From Myxococcaceae bacterium (GTDB lineage Bacteria > Myxococcota > Myxococcia > Myxococcales > Myxococcaceae), in NCBI GenBank assembly GCA_017881265.1, contig JADGRA010000015.1, positions 1 to 64,000 of the forward strand: a stretch of DNA of 64,000 bases, written 5' to 3'. Below are positions 6,013-14,920 of this stretch, piece after piece. The notes below the pieces were generated by a model that was given only the letters and a program-made list of their open reading frames with translations, was not told where the DNA came from and did no database searches. Position 1 is the stretch's first letter; each line of letters opens with the position of its first letter. The position numbers were made by a program, and so were the translations under genes.

Positions 6013-7938
6013 CTACTTCCCCACCACCGTCAGCACGCCGCCATTCATGGTGTAGGTGCGCCCCTGGCCGTCCACGGTGACGGGCGTGTAGGCAGCCCCC
6101 AGGGACTTCAGCAGGAAGCGACTCTGCGCCAGCGTGCCCCCCTGCAGAATGGCGTAGGCGCGCCCGTCCTCACTGTTGGCGTACACCGTCCCATTCTCAT
6201 CGACGGCCGCCGCGTTGACGCACCACTCGAAGCCGCTAGGGTGGTCCGAGACGCACGCCAGGTTGCCGCCCGCGTCGCGCGTGCAGGAGAAGGTGTTGGT
6301 GGCGGTGTAGCTCCACTGCTTCTGCAGGTTGCTGCCCAGCTGCGTCAGCGCGTAGGGGCCGACGGCGTTGCTGTACCAGCTGCCGTAGTGGTTGTCCTTG
6401 ACGAGGATGCTGTAGCTGCCCGCGTTGGGCCACACCGCCGGCGTCTGGTCCCAGCCGTCGTCGAAGGTGGCCACCAGCTTGCCGGTGGCGTCGAACTTCA
6501 CCAGGTGTCCCCGGTAGTTGTTGTAGTAGTTGAAGCCGCCGTAGAGGACGGCCCCGTCCGGGAGCACCACCGGCGAGGACGTCGACTGGTCGCTCACCTC
6601 CACCGAGGGCCGCTGCCCGGTGTACGGGTCGACGCCGCGCGGAGCGCCCACCCGGCAGTGGTTGTAGTCGGCGCCGCCGTCCGGCAGCGCCCCGTTGGGC
6701 GCGCTGTCGGCGGGGATGAGGACTCCGCAGCCGTCGTCGAGAATCTCCTGCAGCGAGGCGCTCCACTTGGGCGTCAGGTTCGGCTGCAGCGCCAGCAGCA
6801 CCCCGGCGTTGGGGGCGTTGTGGGGGAAGGCCACGGTGAAGATGGTGCCGTCCGGGCCCACCGCCGGGGCCACGTTGAGGCCGGGCCGGAGCGAGCCGCA
6901 GGTGACGGTGACGCGGTGGTCGTCCGCCGGCGGCCACGGGAAGGGCGACCCGCTCGAGCCCTCGTCGTAATAGCCGCCGAGGCAGCCGCCGTCCGCTGCC
7001 GGCGGGTTCTGCATCAGCGCCGGGTAGTCCACGAAGTCCACCGCGCCGGCCGGCGTGATGCGCACCAGCACGCCCTTCACGTCCGAGAGGTCCGGCGCGA
7101 CGTGGACGACGTTGTACAGAAGCGTGCCGTCCGCGGCGACGGTGAGGGGGCCGGCGACGAAGGTGTTGCCATCCACCGTGGAACCAAAGGGGTTGAATTG
7201 CGCCAGCTTGGCCATGCTGTGCCGGTCCACCTGGTACACCGTGCCGCCCGCGCCCGGCACCCACACCACGTTGCCGTCCAGCGCGGCGTGGAAGACGGGC
7301 TCCCAGAAGGCGAAGTTTCCGGGCACCGGCGTCCAGTCGCTCTCGAAGCTGGCCACCTGCACCAATGCGCCGGCCTGCCAGCGGTAGTACGTCTCCGCCC
7401 ATACCTGGGTGTCCCAGGCCTGGTAGCCGCAGGGGCCACCGTCGGGCGACGTGGCCGAGACGACGTTGCCGTTGCTGTCGGTGGTGATGTTGGTGCAGCG
7501 GGTATAGGTGCCGCCCTTCGTCTCCACGTAGACGTCATCGCCAGTGACGAGCGGCGCCTGGTAGTGCACGTTGAGGTCCCCCCGGCCGCTCTGCGCCTTC
7601 GCGTCGAGGATTTCCTCGCTGACGAAAGGGTCGACGGTGAGGCTGGCCAGCACCGAGGTGAAGCCCTGGGCCGGGGCACACGCCGTCCCGGTGTGCGCGG
7701 CGTTCTGTCCCAGCTGCGTCCAGCTGCAGTCGGCGTGTGTCGTGCCGCTGCCGGGAATGGGGGCGTTGACGACGAGGCCCGGGCCGCTGTCCGGCGGGCC
7801 GGCGTCGGCGGGGGTGGAGGTAGACGCGCAGCCGAGGCCACCGAGGACACCGAAAAGGACAGCCGTGGACAGGCGGATGCGCAGTCGTCCCGAGTCCGGG
7901 CTCGACGCAAGTCTTGGAAGTCGCACGAGGAAGTCCAC
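6013..7938 (-). CDS. Beta-propeller (PQQ-like) lipoprotein, copy 1
   Basis: The protein has up to 641 residues. The start is uncertain: GTG 7938 or GTG 7926. The signal peptide ends in LGGLGC. The mature protein has repeats of the type [30 protein letters not shown] and VLPDGAVLYGG, which are blades of a PQQ/WD-like propeller, and several Cys. It is most likely anchored in the outer membrane with the propeller outside or in the periplasm; the ligand is unknown. It is about 70% identical by eye to the gene 132 bases upstream (8071-9897), so they are tandem duplicates transcribed in the same direction. Confidence 0.8.
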   Translation of the reverse strand: MDFLVRLPRLASSPDSGRLRIRLSTAVLFGVLGGLGCASTSTPADAGPPDSGPGLVVNAPIPGSGTTHADCSWTQLGQNAAHTGTACAPAQGFTSVLASLTVDPFVSEEILDAKAQSGRGDLNVHYQAPLVTGDDVYVETKGGTYTRCTNITTDSNGNVVSATSPDGGPCGYQAWDTQVWAETYYRWQAGALVQVASFESDWTPVPGNFAFWEPVFHAALDGNVVWVPGAGGTVYQVDRHSMAKLAQFNPFGSTVDGNTFVAGPLTVAADGTLLYNVVHVAPDLSDVKGVLVRITPAGAVDFVDYPALMQNPPAADGGCLGGYYDEGSSGSPFPWPPADDHRVTVTCGSLRPGLNVAPAVGPDGTIFTVAFPHNAPNAGVLLALQPNLTPKWSASLQEILDDGCGVLIPADSAPNGALPDGGADYNHCRVGAPRGVDPYTGQRPSVEVSDQSTSSPVVLPDGAVLYGGFNYYNNYRGHLVKFDATGKLVATFDDGWDQTPAVWPNAGSYSILVKDNHYGSWYSNAVGPYALTQLGSNLQKQWSYTATNTFSCTRDAGGNLACVSDHPSGFEWCVNAAAVDENGTVYANSEDGRAYAILQGGTLAQSRFLLKSLGAAYTPVTVDGQGRTYTMNGGVLTVVGK

Positions 7939-8070
7939 AAGGCCCGAAGTGGCGGCCTGCCGTCAAGGCGCTGTTTGTCCTACAGCCACCCGCCCGGGGG
8001 ATGGGGCCGTTCCGGCAGTCCCCCGGCGCACGGCGCAAACTCGCGTCCCTGCCCGGCCTCCCCGGCTGGC

Positions 8071-9897
8071 CTACTGGCCCAACACCGTCAGCACTCCGCC
8101 ATTCTGGGTGTAGGTGCGCCCTTGGCCGTCGACGGTGACGGGGGTGTAGGCCGCCCCCAGCGACTGCTGGAGGAAGCGACTCTGCGCCAGCGTGGCGCCC
8201 TGGAGGATGGCGTACACGCGCCCATCCTCGCTGTTGGCATACACCGTCCCGTTGGCGTCGACGGCGGCGGCGTTGACGCACCACTCGAAGCCGGTTGGGT
8301 GGTCGGGCTCGCAAGCAAGCGCTCCTCCCGCGCCGGGAATGCAGGACTGGGTGTTGGTGGAGGTGAAGCTCCACTGCTTCACCATGGTGGCGTCCACCTG
8401 GGTGATGTCGAACGGGCCCGTCTGCGCATTGACGTAGTTGAAGTAGTGGTTGTCCTTCACGATGGCGGCGTAGCTGCCGCCGTTAACCCACACCGCGGGC
8501 GTCTGGTCCCACCCGTCGTCGTAGCTGGCGACGAAGCGGCCGGTGGCGTCGAACTTGAGCAGGTGCCCGCGGGCGCTGTTGTAGTCGTTGAGGGCGCCGT
8601 AGAGGACGCTTCCATCGGGAAGCGCGACGGGGGACGACGTGGACTGGTCGCTCACCAGCGCCGACGGCATCTGGCCCGTCTGCGGGTCAACGCCCTGGGG
8701 CGCACCCCGCCGGCAGTGGCTGTAGGGGCCCGTGGCGGAGGCGTCGGACGGGACGGTGACGCCGCAGCCGTCGTTCAGGATTTCCTGCATGGAGGTGCTC
8801 CACTTCGGGCTCAGGTCTGCGTGCGCGGCAATCATCACGCTGGCGTTGGGCGCATTGTGCGGGAACGCGGCGGTGTACACCGTGCCGTCGGCGCCCACCG
8901 CCGGCGCGAGGTTGATGCCGGGACGGAGCGAGCCGCAGGTCACGCTGACGCGGTGGTGGTCGGGCGGCGGCCACGGCAGCGGCGTCCCGTCGTCCTGGTA
9001 CGTGCCGAGGCAGCTGCCGGTTGGGCTCGGCGGATTCACCATCAGCGCGGAGTAGTCGACCGCGTGCACCGTCACGCCATCCGGCTCGATGCGGACCAGG
9101 ACTCCGCTTGCGTCCGACAGGTCCGGGAGCACGCGCAGGACGTTGTAGAAGACCGTGCCATCCGGGGCGACGGTGAGCGGGCCCGAAACGTAGGCATTCG
9201 GGTCGACTACGGCGCCGAAGGGGTTGACCTGGGAAAGCTTCTGCATGCTGAGACGGTCCACCCGGTACACCGTGCCGCCCGCGCCAGGCACCCACAGCAC
9301 CTTGCCGTCCAGCGCGGCGTGGAAGACGGGCTCCCAGTAGGCGAGGTCTCCCGGTTCCGGCTTCCAGTCGCTCTCGAAGATGGCCACCTGCACCAGGGCG
9401 CCCGACTGCCAGTGGTAATAGGCCTCGCTCCATACTTGGCTGTCCCAGGCCTGGTAGCCGCACGGGCCGCCGCTGGCCGAAGTCGCGGTGACGTTGCCAA
9501 ACGGGCCGGTGATGAATTTGGCGCAGCGGGTGTAGGTGCCGCCCTTCAGCTCCAAGTAGACGTCATCGCCGCTGACGAGTGCCGTCTGGTAGTGCGCGAA
9601 GAGGGCCGCCTCCCCATTCTGTGCCTTGCCGTCGAGCACCTCTTGCTCGACGAAGGGGTCGACGGTGAGGGTGGCCAGCACCGAGGCGAAGCCCTGGGCC
9701 GGCGCGCAGGCCGTCCCGGTATGCGCTGCATTCTGACCGAATTGCGCCCAGCTGCAGGCGGCGTTGGTGGTACCGCTGCCCGGGATGGGCGCGTTGATGG
9801 TGAGCAGGGAGCCGGCATCCCTCCCCGGGGTGGAGGAACTGGACGAGCAGCCCAGCCAGCCGAAGCAGACAAGCAGGGCGGCACAAGAAAATCGCAT
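8071..9897 (-). CDS. Beta-propeller (PQQ-like) lipoprotein, copy 2
   Basis: The protein has 608 residues, starting at ATG 9897 with GGAGG about 12 bases upstream. The signal peptide [17 protein letters not shown] ends in a lipobox, followed by a Ser-rich linker. The propeller blades mirror the neighbouring copy, including the shared opening [10 protein letters not shown], the PAQGF segment and the terminal [17 protein letters not shown]. Differences are spread along the protein, so the duplication is old and both copies remain under selection. It is divergent from msrP, with 239 bases between for two promoters. Function is unknown. Confidence 0.8.
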   Translation of the reverse strand: MRFSCAALLVCFGWLGCSSSSSTPGRDAGSLLTINAPIPGSGTTNAACSWAQFGQNAAHTGTACAPAQGFASVLATLTVDPFVEQEVLDGKAQNGEAALFAHYQTALVSGDDVYLELKGGTYTRCAKFITGPFGNVTATSASGGPCGYQAWDSQVWSEAYYHWQSGALVQVAIFESDWKPEPGDLAYWEPVFHAALDGKVLWVPGAGGTVYRVDRLSMQKLSQVNPFGAVVDPNAYVSGPLTVAPDGTVFYNVLRVLPDLSDASGVLVRIEPDGVTVHAVDYSALMVNPPSPTGSCLGTYQDDGTPLPWPPPDHHRVSVTCGSLRPGINLAPAVGADGTVYTAAFPHNAPNASVMIAAHADLSPKWSTSMQEILNDGCGVTVPSDASATGPYSHCRRGAPQGVDPQTGQMPSALVSDQSTSSPVALPDGSVLYGALNDYNSARGHLLKFDATGRFVASYDDGWDQTPAVWVNGGSYAAIVKDNHYFNYVNAQTGPFDITQVDATMVKQWSFTSTNTQSCIPGAGGALACEPDHPTGFEWCVNAAAVDANGTVYANSEDGRVYAILQGATLAQSRFLQQSLGAAYTPVTVDGQGRTYTQNGGVLTVLGQ

Positions 9898-10136
9898 CGG
9901 CAGGGGTCCCTCCGTGGCAGCGCCCCTGCCATACGTGGGGGGCGCTGGCAAAGCAGCGCCGCACGACGCACGAAGTCCCCGCCCTGCGTCAAGGCGCAAG
10001 CCGCCGGCCCCCGCCGGGGGCCTGGCGCGCTTGGTCTCCCCCCAAAGGGCCTTCCCCGGCATGTGGGTGGCGGGCCGGCAACGCCGGCGGTAACGAGAAG
10101 GGGTGCCGGAGCGTCTTCCTGCCAAGGACACGAGTC

Positions 10137-11099
10137 ATGAGTCGCCTACTCCCCAGCTCTGAAATCACCCCCGAGCCACTCTTCCGGGGACGCCGAGAAT
10201 TCCTCAGGAATGCCGGGCTCTTCACCCTGACCGCCGCGGGCAGCGGGGGGGCGCTCCTGGCCCTCACCGGCGCGGCGCCCGAGAAGGCAGCCGTCCCGGC
10301 CCCGGAGCCCGCGCCCCTCAAGGTGCTTGGCCGCTACAGCACGGACGAGACGCCCACCGGCTACGCGGACGTCACGCACTACAACAACTTCTATGAATTC
10401 GGCACGGACAAGAGCGACCCGGCCCGCAACGCCGGCACGCTGAAGCCGCGGCCGTGGACGCTGTCAGTGGAGGGGCTGGTGAAGAAGCCCTTCAGCGTCG
10501 ACGTGGACACGCTGCTCAAGTGGTTCCCGCTGGAGGAGCGCATCTACCGCATGCGCTGCGTCGAGGCCTGGTCGATGGTCATCCCCTGGAACGGCTTCCC
10601 GCTGGCGGAGCTGGTGAAGCGGTGCGAGCCGCTCGGCAGCGCGAAGTACGTCGCCTTTCAGACGTTGATGGACCCGACGCAGATGCCCGAGGAGCGCACC
10701 CACCTGCTGGACTGGCCGTACGTGGAGGGGCTGCGCATGGACGAGGCGCTCCACCCGCTGTCCCTCATCGCCGTCGGCCTCTACGGCAAGACACTGCCCA
10801 ACCAGAATGGCGCACCACTGCGCCTGGTGGTGCCGTGGAAGTACGGCTTCAAGGGCATCAAGAGCATCGTCAAAATCCGCTTCGTCGAAGCGCAGCCGCA
10901 GACTACCTGGGCCCTGACGGGCCCCAGCGAGTACGGCTTCTACGCCAACGTCAACCCGGCGGTGGACCACCCGCGCTGGAGCCAGGCCACCGAGCGGCGC
11001 ATTGGCGAGTTCAGCCGGCGCAAGACGCTGCCCTTCAATGGCTACGCCGACGAGGTCGCCTCGCTGTACGCCGGCATGGACCCGAAGAAGCTGTACTAG
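10137..11099 (+). CDS. msrP: Methionine-sulfoxide reductase catalytic subunit MsrP
   Basis: The protein has 320 residues. The Tat signal ([12 protein letters not shown], residues 18-29) shows export of a folded molybdoenzyme. The sulfite-oxidase fold follows with the molybdenum-ligating Cys141 in [13 protein letters not shown], then [15 protein letters not shown]. MsrP repairs oxidised methionines in periplasmic proteins, taking electrons from MsrQ, which is encoded 3 bases downstream. Need for the molybdenum cofactor links it functionally to the modABC genes elsewhere in the window. It is intact, including a G7 run near 10245 that is in frame. Confidence 0.95.
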   Translation: MSRLLPSSEITPEPLFRGRREFLRNAGLFTLTAAGSGGALLALTGAAPEKAAVPAPEPAPLKVLGRYSTDETPTGYADVTHYNNFYEFGTDKSDPARNAGTLKPRPWTLSVEGLVKKPFSVDVDTLLKWFPLEERIYRMRCVEAWSMVIPWNGFPLAELVKRCEPLGSAKYVAFQTLMDPTQMPEERTHLLDWPYVEGLRMDEALHPLSLIAVGLYGKTLPNQNGAPLRLVVPWKYGFKGIKSIVKIRFVEAQPQTTWALTGPSEYGFYANVNPAVDHPRWSQATERRIGEFSRRKTLPFNGYADEVASLYAGMDPKKLY

Positions 11100-11102
11100 C
11101 CC

Positions 11103-11741
11103 ATGGCCCCGCCGCGCCGCCTCCCCGTCCCCTGGCTGAAGCCCGGCGTCTTCGCCGGTGCCCTGGTGCCGCTGGTCGCCCTGGCCTGGCAGGGGCTGAA
11201 CGGAACGCTTGGCGCGGACCCGGTGGCCATCGCCCTCAACCGCTTCGGGCTTCTGGCGCTCATCTTCCTGCTCGCGTCGCTGGCGGCCACGCCGGCCAAG
11301 CTGCTCCTCGGCTGGACGTGGCCCCTGCGCCTTCGGCGCATGCTGGGCCTGTTCGCCTTCTTCTACGCCTGCGTGCACTTCGCCACCTACGTCGCGGTCG
11401 ACCAGCGCTTCGACTGGCCCGTGCTGTGGGCAGACGTCACCAAGCGCAAATTCATGGTGGTGGGCTTCGCCGCCTTCCTGCTGCTGCTGCCCCTGGCGCT
11501 GACGTCCACCGACGCCTCGGTGCGCCGCCTCGGCTTGCGGCGCTGGAAGGCGCTCCACCGGCTGGCCTACCTCGCCGGCGTGCTGGCCGCGGTGCACTTC
11601 CTGTGGCGGGTGAAGCTCGACATCCGCCAGCCCCTCCTCTACGCCCTCGTCCTGGGGGCCCTCCTCCTCGTCCGGGTGGTGGACGCCGTCCGCACCCGGC
11701 GGGCCAAGGCGCAGCGGCAGACCTCCGCCTCCGCCGCATAG
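11103..11741 (+). CDS. msrQ: MsrQ heme membrane subunit
   Basis: The protein has 212 residues with about six membrane helices of the ferric-reductase-like fold. His residues in FFYACVHFATYV, WKALHRLAYLAG and AAVHFLWRVK are the probable heme b ligands. It passes quinone-derived electrons to MsrP. The gene follows msrP by 3 bases and is surely co-transcribed. Length is typical. Confidence 0.93.
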   Translation: MAPPRRLPVPWLKPGVFAGALVPLVALAWQGLNGTLGADPVAIALNRFGLLALIFLLASLAATPAKLLLGWTWPLRLRRMLGLFAFFYACVHFATYVAVDQRFDWPVLWADVTKRKFMVVGFAAFLLLLPLALTSTDASVRRLGLRRWKALHRLAYLAGVLAAVHFLWRVKLDIRQPLLYALVLGALLLVRVVDAVRTRRAKAQRQTSASAA

Positions 11742-11793
11742 CCCCCAGCGCGCGGCGGGGGGGGCGCCCGGCTACAGTCCCCCGCACGCCCCG

Positions 11794-11812
11794 ACCGGCA
11801 ATCGCTGCCGGT
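11794..11812. repeat. Small inverted repeat after msrQ
   Basis: ACCGGCA and TGCCGGT form a perfect 7-bp stem around a 5-base loop between msrQ and the ABC transporter genes. No T-run follows on either strand, so it is not a convincing terminator. It could be an operator or attenuate read-through. Confidence 0.3.
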
Positions 11813-11888
11813 GCCGGCGCGTCTTGCCCGTGGAAGGGGAGGACGCTACCGGCCCAGGGCTTCTCTTTCGGAAGGACGGCTTCCCCGG

Positions 11889-12773
11889 TTGCACCTCTCC
11901 ATCCAAGGCGTCTGCAAGTCCTACCCGGGGCGCGGGCTCGCGCTCGACGCCTTCAGCCTGGAACTCTCCCCGGGCGTCCTCGGGCTGTTGGGCCCGAACG
12001 GCGCGGGCAAGTCCACGTTGATGCGCATTCTCGCCACCCTCACGCGGCCCTCGGCAGGCCGGGTGCTGTGGGACGGCGTGGACGTGGCCACCGCCCCGGA
12101 GGGGCTGCGCGCCGTGCTGGGGTACCTGCCGCAGGACTTCGGCGTGTACCCGCACCTGTCGGCGGTGGAATTCCTCGGCTACCTGGCGGCCCTCAAGGGA
12201 CTGCCGCCGCCAGCGGCGCGGCGGCGCATCGATGAGCTTCTCAATGCCCTCAACCTGTGGGAAGCGCGCGCGGTGCCCCTCGCTGAGTATTCGGGCGGCA
12301 TGCGCCAGCGGGTGGGCATCGCCCAGGCGCTGCTGAATGACCCGCGCCTCCTCATCATCGACGAGCCGACGGTGGGCCTGGACCCGGAGGAGCGCGCCCG
12401 CTTCCGCACCCTCATCGCCGAGCTCGCCGGAAACCGGATTGTCCTTTTGTCCACGCACATCGTCTCCGACGTGGAGGCCACCGCCGAGCGCATTGCCATC
12501 CTCCACCGCGGGAAGCTCGTGGCGGCGGCCACCCCGGACGTGCTGCTCGAGGCGGTGCAGGGCCGCGTCTTCGAGTGGGTGGTGCCGGCCGAGGAGGCGG
12601 CGCGACTGCGCACCCGCCTCCTCGTCACCAGCACCCTGCGCCGCGCCCAGGGCGTTCAGCTGCGGGTGGTGAGCAACGCGGCCCCCAGTCCTGAGGCGCG
12701 CGCGGTCGCGCCCAGCCTCGAGGACGCCTACCTGGAACTCGCCGCCGGAGGCCAGGCGGGTAGCGCCGCCTGA
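11889..12773 (+). CDS. ABC transporter ATPase (ABC-2 type exporter)
   Basis: The protein has 294 residues from TTG 11889, chosen because it begins just before the first strand (LHLSIQGVCKSYPG) and has AAGGAC about 12 bases upstream; an ATG at 11811 would add 26 unrelated residues. It shows Walker A GPNGAGKST, signature YSGGMRQRVGIAQAL, Walker B LLIIDEPTVGLDP and the H-loop STHIVSD. The C-terminal 90 residues are a tail typical of drug or lipid exporters of this class. It pairs with the permease 10 bases downstream. The substrate is unknown. Confidence 0.9.
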   Translation: MHLSIQGVCKSYPGRGLALDAFSLELSPGVLGLLGPNGAGKSTLMRILATLTRPSAGRVLWDGVDVATAPEGLRAVLGYLPQDFGVYPHLSAVEFLGYLAALKGLPPPAARRRIDELLNALNLWEARAVPLAEYSGGMRQRVGIAQALLNDPRLLIIDEPTVGLDPEERARFRTLIAELAGNRIVLLSTHIVSDVEATAERIAILHRGKLVAAATPDVLLEAVQGRVFEWVVPAEEAARLRTRLLVTSTLRRAQGVQLRVVSNAAPSPEARAVAPSLEDAYLELAAGGQAGSAA

Positions 12774-12783
12774 AGGCCCCCCC

Positions 12784-14334
12784 ATGCGCACCGTTGTGGC
12801 CATTGCCCGGGCGGACTTCCTGGAACGGGTGCGGCGCGCGAGCTTCCTCGTCCTTCTAGCGGGAACGGTGGCCGCGGCTTACGGCTTCGTCCCGGCGCGC
12901 TCGGCCGGCTACGTCACGATGAGTTTTGGCCACGCCGGCGGCCTCTACAACTCGGCGTGGATTGGGTCGCTGGTGGCGGTGCTGGACATGGTGGTGCTGT
13001 CGCTGGTCGGCTTCTACGTCGTCCGCGACGCGGTGGAGCGCGATGAGAGAACCGGGGTGGGGCAGATTCTGGCCACCACCCCCATGACGCGGGTGCAGTA
13101 CACGCTGGGCAAGTTCTGCAGTCACACGCTGCTGCTGGGCTGCGTGGGCGGTGTGACGCTGGTTATGGCGGCGGTGATGCAGGAGCTCCGCGCGGAGGTG
13201 ACGACCCTCGAGCCGCTGCAGCTGCTCTTGCCCTTTCTGCTTCTGGTGCTGCCCGGGGTGGCACTGGTGGCCAGCGTGGCCCTCCTCTTCGAGACGTTCC
13301 GCCCACTGCGTGGGGCGCGCGGAAGCGTCCTGTATTTCTTCCTGTGGATTGGCCTCCTCATGCTGCCGACGGCGCAGACCGCCGATGCTGCCCGCCCGCG
13401 GCCGTGGCTGGACCCGCTGGGTTGGGCGGCGCCCCTGCTGGCCATGAAGGCCGCGGTGGCGGCACATTTCCCGGACTACCGGGGCGCCGTCAACGTCGGC
13501 GTCACCGTCACCGACACGCCGCTGCACACCTTCCTCTGGCCGGGGATGGACTGGGGCAGGGTGGCGGGCTGGCGGCTGTTGTGGGCGGCGGTGGCGCTGG
13601 CGCTGGCGGCCCTCGCCGCGCTGCCCTTCCACCGGTTTGACCCGGAGAAGCTGCCGCGCCGCTCCGCAGACGCGCGCGTACAGACGGGGCGCACGCCGCG
13701 CCGCCCGTGGCCGCTGGCGTCCGCTGTCCAGCGTCTCGTCGGCCATTCGCGCGGGGCCACCGTGCTGTGGGCGGAGCTCGCGCTGTTGGTGCGCGAGCGG
13801 CGGCGCGGCTGGGCCCTCGTCGCCGCTGGGCTGTGGGTGGGCTGCCTGCTCGCGCCCACCGAGGTGGTGCGGCACTTCCTGCTTCCGGCGGCGTGGCTGT
13901 GGCCGCTGGCGGCGTGGGCCGGCATGGGCAGCCAGGAGGCTCGCCACCGGACGGAGGCCCTCGTCTTCGTCTGTCCGCACCCGCTGCGCCGGCAGCTTCC
14001 GGCGGCCTACGCGGCCGGCGTGCTCGTTACCGTCGCGGCCGGTTCCGGCGCGGCCCTGCGCTTCCTGGCCGCCCGGGCCTGGCCCGAGCTGCTGGCCTTC
14101 TCTGTGGCCAGCCTCTTCATCCCGGCGCTCGCGCTGGCCTGTGGCGTGCTGAGCCGAGGCCCCCGCCTCTTCGAAGTGACGTACCTGCTGGTCTGGTACC
14201 TGGGGCCCGTCAACGCGATGCCGCTGTTGGACTTCCTCTCTCCCACGGCGGCCGCCTCCCGGGGCTTTCTGCTCGCCACCGTTGCGCTTTGGGGCCTGGC
14301 CGGCTGGGGGCGAGGGCGGCGGCTGCGTGGCTGA
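12784..14334 (+). CDS. ABC-2 type transporter permease
   Basis: The protein has 516 residues with about twelve membrane helices in two halves: an N-terminal half (to about residue 290) and a C-terminal half after a polar loop with Pro, Arg and Thr. The opening AIARADFLERVRRASFLVLL and the segment RDERTGVGQILATTPMTR are typical of ABC-2 permeases. The double-length protein resembles a fusion of two permease units. It follows its ATPase by 10 bases. The substrate cannot be read from sequence. Confidence 0.85.
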   Translation: MRTVVAIARADFLERVRRASFLVLLAGTVAAAYGFVPARSAGYVTMSFGHAGGLYNSAWIGSLVAVLDMVVLSLVGFYVVRDAVERDERTGVGQILATTPMTRVQYTLGKFCSHTLLLGCVGGVTLVMAAVMQELRAEVTTLEPLQLLLPFLLLVLPGVALVASVALLFETFRPLRGARGSVLYFFLWIGLLMLPTAQTADAARPRPWLDPLGWAAPLLAMKAAVAAHFPDYRGAVNVGVTVTDTPLHTFLWPGMDWGRVAGWRLLWAAVALALAALAALPFHRFDPEKLPRRSADARVQTGRTPRRPWPLASAVQRLVGHSRGATVLWAELALLVRERRRGWALVAAGLWVGCLLAPTEVVRHFLLPAAWLWPLAAWAGMGSQEARHRTEALVFVCPHPLRRQLPAAYAAGVLVTVAAGSGAALRFLAARAWPELLAFSVASLFIPALALACGVLSRGPRLFEVTYLLVWYLGPVNAMPLLDFLSPTAAASRGFLLATVALWGLAGWGRGRRLRG

Positions 14335-14442
14335 GGCGGGCCAGGGGCCCGGGCCCCGGTACCTTCCTCGAGGGCCGGGGGGCCAACCGAGGGCCTTCCC
14401 GCAGGCGCGGCAGTCTGAACAGGTGTACAGTCCGCGGCCCGT

Positions 14443-14853
14443 ATGGACCGCGACGCCCTGCTCGCCATGGTGCACCGGCTGGGGGAGGAGTTCCGCAGCC
14501 GCGACATGCGGACGCACCTGGCGCCCCTGCGCATCTACTGGCTCGCCCTGCGCCATGGCCTGGTGCAGGACGACGCGCACGCCCTACACCTGACGCTGTC
14601 CGAGGAGACGGTGGTGGAGTGGTTCAAGCTGCTCCGCCTTCCGCCCTACCAGAAGGCCTACCCGGTGCGCCCCACTGGGGCGCCGTGCCCGGCATGCGGG
14701 CCGCGCGCCGCCGCCGACGGCGAGCTCACCACCGAGCGGACGTTTCCCGGCGGGCGCAAAGTCGTCTGCCTGAGTTGCCGCAGCGCGTGGCTGGAGGTCG
14801 AGTCGGTCACCCGGCTTGGACGGGGTTCCGACGTTCCCGTCCCCCGCCGCTGA
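14443..14853 (+). CDS. Small protein with C-terminal zinc ribbon
   Basis: The protein has 136 residues. The N-terminal half is helical (MVHRLGEEFRSRDMRTHLAP, WLALRHGL) and the C-terminal half holds CPACG and CLSC, two knuckles about 34 residues apart that would bind one zinc. No catalytic motif is visible. It ends 67 bases before the chosen start of the FAD-dependent oxidoreductase and may be co-transcribed with it. I do not recognise a family. Confidence 0.65.
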   Translation: MDRDALLAMVHRLGEEFRSRDMRTHLAPLRIYWLALRHGLVQDDAHALHLTLSEETVVEWFKLLRLPPYQKAYPVRPTGAPCPACGPRAAADGELTTERTFPGGRKVVCLSCRSAWLEVESVTRLGRGSDVPVPRR

Positions 14854-14920
14854 AGCGGGCCCGGCCTGCACGGGGCCCTTGCCCCTGTGGCGGCGCGTCT
14901 GCCAAACCCTCGGCCCCCCA

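Larger units (their letters stand above)
6013..9897 (-). repeat. Tandem gene duplication (two propeller lipoproteins)
   Basis: The two genes repeat each other over about 1.8 kb at DNA level. For example, the ends at 6048-6106 and 8108-8166 (plus strand) are nearly the same. The units are direct repeats separated by 132 bases. Such a pair can recombine to a single copy or expand. Confidence 0.75.

Noticed and set aside
6007-10140. A very long plus-strand open frame antisense to the two propeller lipoproteins
   Set aside because: High GC removes stop codons from antisense frames; the translation is repetitive Gly/Arg/Val/His without domains, while the minus-strand frames have signal peptides and propeller motifs.
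14816-14920. Longer N-terminus of the phytoene-desaturase-like protein from ATG 14816
   Set aside because: The extra 35 residues are unlike the family and overlap the zinc-ribbon gene; the Rossmann motif starts right after GTG 14921.
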